A stretch of 34,627 bases of DNA from Candidatus Rokuibacteriota bacterium (GCA_003220265.1 QHRW01000026.1:1-34627), one strand, 5' to 3'; positions 16,222-24,501 are shown, counted from the stretch's first letter. Translations and numbers: made by a program. The notes: a model not told the origin generated them from the letters alone.

Positions 16222-16255
16222 ACCGTAACGGCGGCACTCGTCAAGAAACCCTCAA
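16222..16255 (-). promoter_or_regulatory. Candidate activated promoter of the kdp operon
   Basis: Read on the minus strand, TTGAGGGTTTCTTGA (16255-16241) is a TTGA-N7-TTGA box. TACGGT (16227-16222) follows after 13 nt and could be the -10, giving a start near 16215, 11 nt before the first ATG and upstream of its ribosome site. A regulator box in place of a normal -35 fits promoters activated by OmpR/PhoB-type regulators. Confidence 0.45.
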
Positions 16256-16272
16256 AGTCGGCCGCTCACGCA

Positions 16273-16287
16273 TCAAAACCGTGTCAA
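16273..16287 (-). promoter_or_regulatory. Second TTGA-N7-TTGA box, kdp-operon orientation
   Basis: On the minus strand TTGACACGGTTTTGA (16287-16273) repeats TTGA with 11-nt period. It is 32 nt (about three helical turns) from the proximal box at 16241-16255, so both face the same side of DNA. Confidence 0.5.
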
Positions 16288-16303
16288 ACCCGCGCGATCG
16301 CCC

Positions 16304-16318
16304 TTGACGCCGCGTTGA
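16304..16318 (+). promoter_or_regulatory. TTGA-N7-TTGA box, kdpDE-operon orientation
   Basis: TTGACGCCGCGTTGA differs by one base from the box at 11250-11264 next to kimA. It faces the plus-strand operon of the small membrane protein, kdpD and kdpE, and would allow autoregulation by KdpE. Confidence 0.5.
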
Positions 16319-16391
16319 TCCGGGACGTTTCGCCTTTTACGACGCCTTGACCACCCCCGGCGTTTCGATGGACTCGACGGAGGTCGTCGAG

Positions 16392-16613
16392 ATGCATGGC
16401 GAGCGGAGCGAGACAAAGCCGGCGTGGTGGCTGCTGTACACGATCGTCCTGCAGCTGCTCGCCCTCGTCGGGCTGATCGAATCGTTCGTGCCGGCGGGGC
16501 CCTGGCGGACGATGCTCGAGTGCGCGGTGCTCCTGCTGACGGTCACCCTGATGATGATCTGGCAGCGCCACAACCGGGTGGCGCTCGACCTGGCGCGCGG
16601 GAGACGGCTCTAA
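16392..16613 (+). CDS. Small membrane protein preceding kdpD, paralogue of the kimA-linked protein
   Basis: The gene encodes 73 aa. ATG 16392 was chosen because GGAGG (16379-16383) lies 8 nt upstream and because the N-terminus then matches the paralogue in length; an in-frame TTG at 16347 and ATG at 16368 are less supported. Two membrane helices (LLYTIVLQLLALVGLIESFV and MLECAVLLLTVTLMMIW) are joined by a short loop with GPWRT, and the C-terminus is basic (RHNRVALDLARGRRL). It aligns gap-free with the protein at 11292-11627. The kdpD start is 41 nt downstream. Position suggests a link to KdpD signalling or Kdp transport; there is no direct evidence of function. Confidence 0.75.
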   Translation: MHGERSETKPAWWLLYTIVLQLLALVGLIESFVPAGPWRTMLECAVLLLTVTLMMIWQRHNRVALDLARGRRL

Positions 16614-16641
16614 GGCTGCGCCGCGCGCCTCGGGTGAGCGC

Positions 16642-16647
16642 TACACT
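16642..16647 (+). promoter_or_regulatory. -10-like element 7 nt before kdpD
   Basis: TACACT fits TANNNT and lies 7 nt before GTG 16655, which would give a leaderless kdpD mRNA in addition to read-through from the small membrane protein gene. No ribosome site at good spacing precedes the GTG. Confidence 0.4.
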
Positions 16648-16654
16648 AGGGGTC

Positions 16655-19339
16655 GTGACAGACGAGCGGCCCGATCCCGAGGCGCTCCTCGCGCGCGTGA
16701 AAGAAGAAGAAGCGCGCGCGCGGCGCGGCAAGCTGAAGGTCTTCTTCGGCGCGGCGGCCGGTGTCGGCAAGACCTACGCGATGCTGGAGGCGGCGCGCGA
16801 GCAGCACGACGACGGCGTCGACGTCGTCATCGGCTACGTCGAGCTGCACGGCCGCGCCGAGACCGAGGCGCTGCTCGAGAAGCTGGAGCTCCTGCCCCGG
16901 CGGAGCGTCGAGTATCGCGGGACGACGATACAAGAGCTCGATCTCGACGCCGCGCTCGCCCGCCGTCCCACGCTGATCCTGGTCGACGAGCTGGCGCACA
17001 CCAACACGCCCGGCTGCCGGCACGCCAAGCGGTGGCAGGACGTGGTGGAGCTGCTGGAGGCGGGCATCGACGTATACACGACGGTGAACGTCCAGCACGT
17101 CGAGAGCCTCAACGACGTGGTGGCGAAGATCACCGGCGTCGTCATGCGCGAGACGGTGCCGGACTCGGTCTTCGAACGGGCCGACGAGGTCGAGCTGATC
17201 GACCTGCCGCCCGATGATCTCCTGCAGCGCTTCCGCGAGGGCAAGGTCTACGTGCCCGGGCAGGCGCAGGAGGCGGTCGCCAACTTCTTCCGCAAGGGCA
17301 ATCTCATCGCGCTGCGCGAGCTGGCGCTGCGGCGCACGGCCGAGCGCGTGGACGCCCAGATGCGCGTCTACCGGCGCGAGCACGCGATCGATCGCGTGTG
17401 GCCCACCGCCGAGCGCGTGCTCGTCTGCGTGGGGGCCACGCCGTACTCGACGCGGCTCGTGCGCGCCGCCAAGCGCATGGCCGATCAGCTCGGCGCCGAG
17501 TGGATCGCCGCCACCGTGGAGACGCCGGCGCACCTGCGCATGCCGCCCGAGGCCCGCGACGCCGTCGTGCAGACCCTCCGCCTGGCCGAGCAGCTCGGCG
17601 CCCAGACGATCACGCTCACTGGCGCCACCATGAGCGAGGCGCTCCTGGCCTACGCGCGCGATCGGAACGTCACCAAGATCGTGGTCGGCAAGCCGACCCG
17701 CACCCGCTGGCAGCGCTTCGTCTTCGGCTCCATCGTCGATGCGCTCGTCCAGGGCAGCGGCGACATCGACATCTACGTGATCAGCGGCGGTCGCGAGGAC
17801 GGCACGCCGGTGGCGCCGGTTCGCCGGCGGGTGCTCCCCACCGACTGGCCGGCCTACGGCCGGGCCGCGGGCGTCGTGGCGATCGCCACCGGCGTGTCGT
17901 GGCTGCTGGCCCCGGTGTCCGAGCTGTCGAACATCGTCATGGTCTACCTGCTCGGGATCGTGATCGTGGCCATGCGGACGGGCCGCGGCCCCTCCTTGCT
18001 GGCCGCCGTGCTGAGCGTGGCCGCCTTCGACTTCTTCTTCGTGCCGCCCTACTTCACGTTCGCCGTCACCGACGCGCGCTACCTCTTCACGTTTCTCGTC
18101 ATGCTCATCGTCGGCCTCGTCATCAGCGGGCTCACGGTGCGCACGCGGACGCAGGCCGACGCCGCCGAGCACCGCGAGCAGCGCACGGCGGCGCTGTACG
18201 CGATGAGCCGCGAGCTGGCCGGCACGCGCGGCGTCGACGACCTGGTCGGGATCGCGATCCGGCACATCGCCGAAGTGTTCCGCACCCAGGTGGTCGTCCT
18301 GGTGCCGGGCGGCGGCGGGGCGCTGACGCCGGCCGGTGGAGGTCAGTTCGACCTCGACGGCAACGAGCTAGCGGTCGGGCGCTGGGTGTACGAGCACCGC
18401 CAGCCGGCCGGGCTGGGCACCAACACCCTGCCGGGGTCGTCAGCCCTCTACGTGCCGCTGATCGGCTCCACGGGCGCCGTGGGCGTCCTCGGCGTGCGCC
18501 CGTCGGATCCGCACGCGATGGACGTGCCCGAGCGGCTCCATCAGCTCGAGACGTTCGCGGCGCAGACGGCGCTGGCGCTGGAGCGCGCGCGTCTCGCCAC
18601 GGAAGCGCAGGACGCCGAGGTGCGGATCGAGACGGAGCGGCTGCGGAACTCCCTGCTCAGCTCCGTCTCTCACGACCTCAGGACGCCCCTGGCCGCGATC
18701 ACGGGCGCCGTCACGACGATCCTCGAGGGGAGCGGCCGGCTCGAGGCGGCCACGCGCCAGGAGCTGCTCGAGTCCGTGCGCGACGAGGCGGAGCGCCTGA
18801 ATCGGCTGGTGCAGAACCTGCTCGAGATGACGCGCCTGGAGTCGGGGGCGCTGCAGCTCCGGCGCGAGCTGCATCCCATCGAAGAGGTCATCGGCGCGGC
18901 ACTCGGCCGCTTCGCCAAGTCGCTCGGCACCCGGCGCGTGACGACCCGCGTGCCGCGCGACCTGCCGCTGGTGGCGATCGACGACGTGCTCGTCGAGCAG
19001 GTGCTGGTCAACCTGCTCGACAACACGCTGAAGTACACGCCGCCGACGAGCCCCATCGAGATCATCGCCACCGCCACCGACCGCAACCTGACGGTCGAGA
19101 TCGCGGATCACGGGCCGGGGCTGCCGCCGGGCGAGGAAGACAAGGTCTTCGACAAGTTCTACCGCGCGCACGCGATCGGCGGCCGCGGTGCGGGTCTCGG
19201 CCTGGCCATCTGCCGCGGTATCGTGCGCGCGCACGGCGGCCGCATCTGGGCGCAGAACCTCCCGGGTGGCGGCGTCGCCTTCCTCTTCACCCTGCCGCTC
19301 GGCGACCCGGCCGCCGCCGCGGTGCCCACCGATGCCTGA
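16655..19339 (+). CDS. kdpD: K+-sensing histidine kinase
   Basis: The gene encodes 894 aa from GTG 16655, the same length as E. coli KdpD. Order of domains: KdpD N-terminal domain with Walker A GAAAGVGKT (32-40) and the Walker B-like LILVDELAHTNTPG; universal-stress-protein domain (about 245-370, ending VVGKPTRTRWQRF); four membrane helices (about 400-500); a GAF-like region (about 520-640); and the kinase core with SSVSHDLRTPLAAITGA, where the phosphorylated His is residue 673 as in E. coli. The N box (EQVLVNLLDNTLKYTPP) and G boxes (DHGPGLPPGEE, GAGLGLAICRGIVRAHGG) are intact. It senses low K+ and c-di-AMP or osmotic state in known systems and phosphorylates KdpE. kdpE overlaps its last 8 nt. 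Confidence 0.97.
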   Translation: MTDERPDPEALLARVKEEEARARRGKLKVFFGAAAGVGKTYAMLEAAREQHDDGVDVVIGYVELHGRAETEALLEKLELLPRRSVEYRGTTIQELDLDAALARRPTLILVDELAHTNTPGCRHAKRWQDVVELLEAGIDVYTTVNVQHVESLNDVVAKITGVVMRETVPDSVFERADEVELIDLPPDDLLQRFREGKVYVPGQAQEAVANFFRKGNLIALRELALRRTAERVDAQMRVYRREHAIDRVWPTAERVLVCVGATPYSTRLVRAAKRMADQLGAEWIAATVETPAHLRMPPEARDAVVQTLRLAEQLGAQTITLTGATMSEALLAYARDRNVTKIVVGKPTRTRWQRFVFGSIVDALVQGSGDIDIYVISGGREDGTPVAPVRRRVLPTDWPAYGRAAGVVAIATGVSWLLAPVSELSNIVMVYLLGIVIVAMRTGRGPSLLAAVLSVAAFDFFFVPPYFTFAVTDARYLFTFLVMLIVGLVISGLTVRTRTQADAAEHREQRTAALYAMSRELAGTRGVDDLVGIAIRHIAEVFRTQVVVLVPGGGGALTPAGGGQFDLDGNELAVGRWVYEHRQPAGLGTNTLPGSSALYVPLIGSTGAVGVLGVRPSDPHAMDVPERLHQLETFAAQTALALERARLATEAQDAEVRIETERLRNSLLSSVSHDLRTPLAAITGAVTTILEGSGRLEAATRQELLESVRDEAERLNRLVQNLLEMTRLESGALQLRRELHPIEEVIGAALGRFAKSLGTRRVTTRVPRDLPLVAIDDVLVEQVLVNLLDNTLKYTPPTSPIEIIATATDRNLTVEIADHGPGLPPGEEDKVFDKFYRAHAIGGRGAGLGLAICRGIVRAHGGRIWAQNLPGGGVAFLFTLPLGDPAAAAVPTDA

Positions 19340-20024
19340 GCCCGCCGTCGTCCTCATCGAGGACGAGCCACAGATCCGGCGCTTCCTGCGCGCGACCCTG
19401 AGCGGCCAGGGCTACCGGCTCTTCGAGGCCTCCAGCGGCGCCGACGCGCTGGTGGAGGTCGCCTCGCGCCAGCCCGACGTCGTCATCCTCGACCTCGGAT
19501 TGCCGGACATGGACGGCCTGGAGGTCATTCGGCGGGTGCGCGAGTGGACGGCGGTGCCGATCATCGTGCTGTCGGCGCGCGGACAAGAGCGCGACAAGGT
19601 GACGGCGCTCGACGCCGGCGCCGACGACTACGTCAGCAAGCCGTTCGGGGCCGGCGAGCTGCTGGCGCGCATCCGGGTCGCGCTGCGCCACACCGCCGGT
19701 GCCTCGCACGAGGGCGAGGAGCCGGCGTTCAAGGTCGGCGAGCTGCAGGTGGACCTCTTGCGGCGGCACGTTGCCGTCGGCGGGGCGGAGGTGAAGCTCA
19801 CGCCGATCGAGTACAAGCTGCTGGCCACCCTCGTCCGTCACGCGGGCAAGGTGCTGACGCACCGGCAGCTCCTGCGCGAGGTATGGGGGCCGAGCCACGA
19901 CGACCAGGCCCACTACGTGCGCGTCTACATGGGTCACCTGCGCCAGAAGCTCGAGGCCGAGGCGGCGCGGCCGCGCTACCTGCTCACCGAGCCCGGCGTC
20001 GGCTACCGGCTGGCCGCCGAGTGA
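19332..20024 (+). CDS. kdpE: KdpE response regulator, OmpR/PhoB family
   Basis: The gene encodes 230 aa from ATG 19332, inside the end of kdpD (ATGCCTGA overlap). The receiver domain has the acidic pair EDE (10-12), phospho-acceptor Asp54 in VVILDLGLPDMDG, and Lys in DDYVSKPFG. The winged-helix domain covers about 125-228: KLTPIEYKLLATLVRHAGKV, LTHRQLLREVWGP, HYVRVYMGHLRQKLE and GVGYRL. It is the expected activator of kdpFABC and the best candidate to bind the TTGA-N7-TTGA boxes at the kdp and kimA control regions. Its stop (TGA) and the stop of the next convergent gene (TCA) abut as TGATCA. Confidence 0.96.
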   Translation: MPEPAVVLIEDEPQIRRFLRATLSGQGYRLFEASSGADALVEVASRQPDVVILDLGLPDMDGLEVIRRVREWTAVPIIVLSARGQERDKVTALDAGADDYVSKPFGAGELLARIRVALRHTAGASHEGEEPAFKVGELQVDLLRRHVAVGGAEVKLTPIEYKLLATLVRHAGKVLTHRQLLREVWGPSHDDQAHYVRVYMGHLRQKLEAEAARPRYLLTEPGVGYRLAAE

Positions 20025-20384
20025 TCAGGCGGCAGCGTCGAAGCCGGGCGCCGGCGGACCGGGCGGCCTCCCGACATCCTCCGGCACGATGATGGCCCCG
20101 GCGGGCACGGCGTCCACGAACGTGCCGATGTCGGGACTGGAGTACGTGCCGAACGCGTCGATGAGGGTGCCGCGCGCGCCGTCACGACTCTCGATCGCGT
20201 ACACGATCGACATGTCGTCGGGATCCGAGACCCCCTCGTACCGCGCGAACTCGCGGATGACCACATCGCGGGGCGCGAACGTGTGGCCCGTGTCGGCGCT
20301 CCGCAGCACGGCGTTCCGCACGAGGAAATGATCGGTGAATCCTTCCCGCTCCATGCGGGCGATCACGGCGCTCTCGCTCTTCAT
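20025..20384 (-). CDS. Conserved hypothetical protein, 119 aa
   Basis: ATG 20384 was chosen because GGAGGGG lies 5 nt upstream; a longer in-frame start would add residues with no ribosome site. The sequence (ARMEREGFTDHFLVRNAVLR, then FAPRDVVIREFARYEGVSDP, DDMSIVYAIES and GTLIDAFGTYSSP) resembles a small family that I recall in Bacteroidetes, often labelled 'phosphoribosylpyrophosphate synthetase'. That name cannot be right for a 119-aa protein without the PRPP-binding loop. The Pro/Ala-rich tail looks disordered. It is probably a single cytoplasmic alpha/beta domain, function unknown. It converges on kdpE with no gap. Confidence 0.7.
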   Translation of the reverse strand: MKSESAVIARMEREGFTDHFLVRNAVLRSADTGHTFAPRDVVIREFARYEGVSDPDDMSIVYAIESRDGARGTLIDAFGTYSSPDIGTFVDAVPAGAIIVPEDVGRPPGPPAPGFDAAA

Positions 20385-20516
20385 CGTGGCCCCTCCTCGA
20401 GCGACATGCCAGAGAGCAAGCGCCACGCCAGTGGCTCGGCTTGCGATGCGCCCGTGGCCCGGCTAGGCTGGCGGTCGTTCTCCACACGACCCGGCTCGAG
20501 ACGACAGGAGAAGGCG

Positions 20517-21473
20517 ATGAAAGCGATCCGCGTGCACAAGTTCGGCGGCCCCGAAGTCCTCCAGCTCGACGACGTCGCCGATCCCAAGGCCGGGCCCGGC
20601 CAGGTGCTGGTGGAGATCAAGGCGGCCGGCGTCAATCCGGTGGACACCTACGTGCGCTCCGGCAACTACGCGATTCTGCCGCAGCTTCCCTACGTCCCCG
20701 GCGCCGACGGCGCCGGCGTCGTCAAGGCGGTCGGCGACGGCGTGACGCGCCTGCGCCCCGGCGAGCGCGTGTGGGTCGCGCGGCAGGCGGGCTACGCCTC
20801 GCTCGTCGCGGCGGAGGCCGCGATGGTGCACCCGCTGCCGGCCGCGCTGTCGTTCGGCCAGGGCGCCGCCGTGGGCGTGCCGTACGGCACCGCGTATCGC
20901 GGCCTGCATCACAAGGGGCATGGCCAGCCGGGCGAGACGCTGCTCGTGCACGGCGCCTCCGGTGGTGTCGGCATCGCCGCCGTGCAGCTCGGTGTCGCGC
21001 ACGGCATGACGGTGATCGGCACGGGCGGCACCGAGCGTGGCCGCAAGCTCGTGGCCGAGCAGGGCGCCCATCACGTGCTCGACCACACCTCGGCCGATTA
21101 CACCAAGCGCCTGATGGAGATCACGGGCAACCGCGGCGCCGACGTGATCCTCGAGATGCTGGCCAACGTCAACCTCCAGAAGGACATCGACCTCGTGGCG
21201 CGCTTCGGGCGCATCGTGGTCATCGGCAACCGCGGCACGATCGAGATCAACCCACGCGGCACCATGGGCAAGGACGCGAGCATCCACGGCCTGTCGCTCT
21301 GGAACGCCACGCCGGCCGAGGTGGCCTCGATCATGGCCGCGCTCAGCGCCGGGCTCGCCAACGGCACGCTGAAGCCGGTGGTCGGCCGCGAATTCCCGCT
21401 GGCCCAGGCCGCCGCCGCCCACCAGGCCGTCCTCGAGCCCGGCGCCTACGGCAAGATCGTCCTACTACCGTAA
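20517..21473 (+). CDS. Quinone oxidoreductase, zinc-free MDR family (zeta-crystallin-like)
   Basis: The gene encodes 318 aa. ATG 20517 follows AGGAGAAGG. The N-terminal GroES-like domain has MKAIRVHKFGGPEVLQLDDV and AAGVNPVDTYVRSG; the Rossmann domain has LLVHGASGGVGIAAVQLGVA for NADPH. The Cys/His zinc ligands of alcohol dehydrogenases are absent, which points to NADPH:quinone or enone reduction. The substrate is not predictable. It is transcribed in the same direction as the CoxL-like gene, 64 nt upstream of it. Confidence 0.9.
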   Translation: MKAIRVHKFGGPEVLQLDDVADPKAGPGQVLVEIKAAGVNPVDTYVRSGNYAILPQLPYVPGADGAGVVKAVGDGVTRLRPGERVWVARQAGYASLVAAEAAMVHPLPAALSFGQGAAVGVPYGTAYRGLHHKGHGQPGETLLVHGASGGVGIAAVQLGVAHGMTVIGTGGTERGRKLVAEQGAHHVLDHTSADYTKRLMEITGNRGADVILEMLANVNLQKDIDLVARFGRIVVIGNRGTIEINPRGTMGKDASIHGLSLWNATPAEVASIMAALSAGLANGTLKPVVGREFPLAQAAAAHQAVLEPGAYGKIVLLP

Positions 21474-21537
21474 ACCGTTCCAGAGGAGCGCCACGGCTAC
21501 GCCGAGGCGTTCCGAACGTTGGGGGGGGTTGGGGGCC

Positions 21538-23886
21538 ATGTCGCGGCCCCCAATAAAACAGATGGGACAGTTCGGGATCGGGCAAGGGATCAAGCGCTTC
21601 GAGGACGTGCGCCTCGTGCGGGGCGAGGGCCGCTTCCACGACGATGTCAATCTCCCCGGGCAGGCGCACGCCGTGATCGTGCGCTCGATCCACGCCCACG
21701 CGCGCCTCACGCGCATCGACACGAAGGCCGCCTCGAAGCTGCCCGGCGTGCTGGCGATCTTCACGGGCGCCGACCTGGGCGATGCGCTCGGCACCATGAC
21801 GATGACGCTCAAGCGCAAGCGCCCGGACGGCTCGCCGATGTTCGCGCCGCCGCACCAGACGCTGGCCCGCGAGCGCGTGCGCTACGTGGGCGATCCGATC
21901 GCCATGGTCGTGGCCGAGACGCTCGCCCAGGCCGAGGACGCCGCCGCACGGGTCGAGGTCGATTACGCTCCGCTGCCCGCGGTGACCTCCACGGCCGCCG
22001 CGGCCAGCGGCGGGCCCGCGGTGTGGGACGCCTGCCCGGACAACGTCTCCAACCTGCACGAGGCCGGCGACAAGGCCGCGACCGACGCGGCCTTCGCGCG
22101 CGCCGCGTGGGTGGTGCGCCGGCGCTACGTGATCACGCGCGTGCACGCGCAGTACCTGGAGCCGCGCGGCGCGCTGGGCGCCTGGGATCCCGGCGAGGGC
22201 CGCTACACGCTCTACGCCGACGTGCAGTATCCGCACCGCGTGCGCAACGCGCTGGCCACCAACATCTTCAAGGTGCCCGAGCACACGATCCGCGTGATCG
22301 TGGGCGACGTCGGCGGCGCCTTCGGCACCAAGGGCTGGCAATACCCCGAGCACCGGCTGGTGCTGTGGGCGGCGCGCAAGCTCGGCCGCCCGGTGAAATG
22401 GTCGTGCGAGCGCCGCGAGGCCATTCCTGCCGACGAGCACGCGCGCGACAACGTCACCGACGCCGAGCTGGCGCTGGACGCGGACGGCCACTTCCTGGCC
22501 CTGCGCGTGAAGACGCTGGCCAACGTGGGCGCGTACGTCTCCTCCGACCGCAACCTGCTCGCCACGTTCAGCAACATCGTCACGCTGGTGGGCGTCTACG
22601 CGTTCCCCGCCGCCCACGTGCAGGTGCTGAGTGTGCTCAGCAACACGAACTCGACGGCGCCCTATCGCGGCGCCGGGCGGCCGGAGGCGACGTACGTCGT
22701 GGAGCGGCTCATCGACGACGCCGCCCGCGAGCTGGCCACCGATCCCGTCGAGCTGCGGCGGCGCAACGTCATTCCGTCCTCCGCGATGCCGTACAAGACG
22801 GCGCTCGGCATGACGTACGACTGCGGGGAGTTCCGCGCCAACATGGAGGCCGCGCTCAAGCTGGCCGACGTCGCCGGCTTCCCGCTGCGGCGGGACGCGG
22901 CACACCGGCGGGGCAAGCTGCGCGGGCTGGCCGTGGTGAACGCCATCGAGCGCGCCGCCGGCGCCCAGCCGGAGTTCGCGGAGATCCGCTTCGCGCCCAG
23001 CGGCACCGCCACCGTGCTGATGGGCAGCAAGAACCAGGGCCAGGGCCACGAGACGACGTTCAAGCAGATCCTGCACGAGCGCCTCGGCCTCGATCCCCAC
23101 GAGGTGCGCTACATCGACGGGGACACCGACCGCGTGGCGTTCGGCATGGGCACGATGGGCTCGCGCTCGACCGTGATCGGCGGCAGCGCGCTGTGGATGG
23201 CCGCCGACAAGATCGTCGCCAAGGGCCGGAAGATCGCGGCCAAGCTGCTGGAGGCGGCCGAGGACGATCTGAAGTTCGCCGACGGCACGTTCACCGTGGC
23301 GGGCACCGACCGCGCGGTCGGGCTGAAGGAGGTCGCGCGCGCCGCCTTCCAGCCCGCGCAGCTGCCCAAGGGGCTCGAGCCCGGGCTCTACGAGACGGGC
23401 ACGTTCGTGCCGGCGACCGACACGTGGCCCAACGGCTGCCACGTGTGCGAGGCCGAGATCGATCCCGACACGGGCGCCGTCACGCTGGTCGGCTACACGA
23501 TCGTCGACGACGTCGGCACCGTCATCAACCCGGTGACGCTCAAGGGCCAGATCCACGGCGGCGTGGCGCAGGGCGTGGGCCAGGCGCTCATGGAGCAGGT
23601 CGTCTACGACGACGAGTCCGGCCAGCTCCTCACCGCGTCGTTCATGGACTACGCGATGCCGCGCGCCGACACGCTGCCCGACATGCACATCGAGAGCGCG
23701 CCGGTGCCGACCCGGCTCAATCCGCTCGGCGCCAAGGGCGCCGGCGAGGCCGGCACCGTCGGCGCGCTGCCGGCGACCATGAACGCGGTGCTCGACGCGC
23801 TGGCCCCGCTCGGCGTGCGCGACCTCGACATGCCCGCCTCGCCCGAGCGCGTCTGGCGCGCCATCGAGGACACCCGCCGCCGCTGA
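21538..23886 (+). CDS. Molybdopterin-binding subunit of xanthine dehydrogenase/CO dehydrogenase family (form II CoxL-like)
   Basis: The gene encodes 782 aa, the large subunit of a molybdenum hydroxylase. It begins IGQGIKRFEDVRLVRGEGRF, the usual start of CoxL-like proteins. GDVGGAFGTKG binds the cofactor. The active-site loop reads APYRGAGRPE (374-383), the form II pattern AYRGAGR, not AYRCSFR of proven CO dehydrogenases, so CO oxidation should not be assumed. The C-terminal GAKGAGEAGTVGALPA carries the catalytic Glu. FAD (CoxM) and 2Fe-2S (CoxS) subunits are not adjacent, which is unusual; they may lie elsewhere. ATG 21538 follows G-rich DNA with only a weak ribosome site. A RutE-like gene follows after 15 nt. 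Confidence 0.9.
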   Translation: MSRPPIKQMGQFGIGQGIKRFEDVRLVRGEGRFHDDVNLPGQAHAVIVRSIHAHARLTRIDTKAASKLPGVLAIFTGADLGDALGTMTMTLKRKRPDGSPMFAPPHQTLARERVRYVGDPIAMVVAETLAQAEDAAARVEVDYAPLPAVTSTAAAASGGPAVWDACPDNVSNLHEAGDKAATDAAFARAAWVVRRRYVITRVHAQYLEPRGALGAWDPGEGRYTLYADVQYPHRVRNALATNIFKVPEHTIRVIVGDVGGAFGTKGWQYPEHRLVLWAARKLGRPVKWSCERREAIPADEHARDNVTDAELALDADGHFLALRVKTLANVGAYVSSDRNLLATFSNIVTLVGVYAFPAAHVQVLSVLSNTNSTAPYRGAGRPEATYVVERLIDDAARELATDPVELRRRNVIPSSAMPYKTALGMTYDCGEFRANMEAALKLADVAGFPLRRDAAHRRGKLRGLAVVNAIERAAGAQPEFAEIRFAPSGTATVLMGSKNQGQGHETTFKQILHERLGLDPHEVRYIDGDTDRVAFGMGTMGSRSTVIGGSALWMAADKIVAKGRKIAAKLLEAAEDDLKFADGTFTVAGTDRAVGLKEVARAAFQPAQLPKGLEPGLYETGTFVPATDTWPNGCHVCEAEIDPDTGAVTLVGYTIVDDVGTVINPVTLKGQIHGGVAQGVGQALMEQVVYDDESGQLLTASFMDYAMPRADTLPDMHIESAPVPTRLNPLGAKGAGEAGTVGALPATMNAVLDALAPLGVRDLDMPASPERVWRAIEDTRRR

Positions 23887-23901
23887 CAAGGAGATCCATC
23901 C

Positions 23902-24498
23902 GTGCGACCGACGCTCGACGAGGCTGGACTGAAGCTCCTGTTCCTGGAGGCGCGCACGCAGAACGGCTGGCTGCCGACGCCGGTGAGCGACGACCAGCTT
24001 CGGCGGATCTACGAGATCGCGAAAACGGGCCCGACCAGCACCAATTCCCTGCCCGCGCGCTTCGTCTTCCTGCGCACGCCGGAGGCCAAGGCGCGCCTGC
24101 TCCCGGCGCTGAGCCCGGGGAACGTGGACAAGACCAGGCAGGCGCCGGTCACCGTGATCATCGGCTACGACACGCGCTTCTTCGAGTGGCTGCCGAAGAA
24201 GACGTTCACGCACCGTCCCGAGATGGCCGACAACTACGCCAAGAACCCCGCGTTCGCCGAGATCACGGCGTTCCGCAACGGCACGCTGCAGGGCGCCTAC
24301 TTCATGCTGGCCGCGCGCGCGGTGGGCCTCGACGTGGGCGGCATGTCCGGTTTCGACAACGCGAAGGTGGACACCGAGTTCTTCCCCAACGGCCGCGTGA
24401 AGTCGAACTTCCTGTGCAACGTGGGCCACGGCGATCCGTCGAAGGTGATGCAGAAGCTGCCGCGCCTGGACTTCGACGAGGCCTGCACGCTCCTCTGA
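23902..24498 (+). CDS. rutE: RutE/nitroreductase-family protein (malonic semialdehyde reductase-like)
   Basis: The gene encodes 198 aa. GTG 23902 follows AAGGAG at good spacing. The sequence tracks E. coli RutE along its length: FLEARTQNGWLPTPVSDDQL, AKTGPTSTNSLPARFVFL, PALSPGNVDKTRQAPVTVII, AEITAFRNGTLQGAYFMLAA, VGLDVGGMSGFDNAKVD, KSNFLCNVGHGDPSK and LPRLDFDEACTLL. RutE reduces malonic semialdehyde to 3-hydroxypropionate in uracil breakdown using FMN. No other rut genes are near, so the in vivo substrate may differ. It lies 15 nt after the CoxL-like gene and probably shares its mRNA. Confidence 0.85.
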   Translation: MRPTLDEAGLKLLFLEARTQNGWLPTPVSDDQLRRIYEIAKTGPTSTNSLPARFVFLRTPEAKARLLPALSPGNVDKTRQAPVTVIIGYDTRFFEWLPKKTFTHRPEMADNYAKNPAFAEITAFRNGTLQGAYFMLAARAVGLDVGGMSGFDNAKVDTEFFPNGRVKSNFLCNVGHGDPSKVMQKLPRLDFDEACTLL

Positions 24499-24501
24499 GC
24501 G

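Noticed and set aside
16347..16391. TTG 16347 or ATG 16368 as start of the small membrane protein before kdpD
   Set aside because: ATG 16392 has a GGAGG at 8 nt and matches the paralogue's N-terminal length; the earlier starts have no ribosome site.
21538..23886. Naming the CoxL-like protein as CO dehydrogenase
   Set aside because: The active-site loop is the form II type without the Cys of proven CO dehydrogenases, and partner subunits are missing.
21343..24429. Minus-strand open frame of about 1,000 codons
   Set aside because: Antisense to the quinone reductase, CoxL-like and RutE-like genes; no family features.
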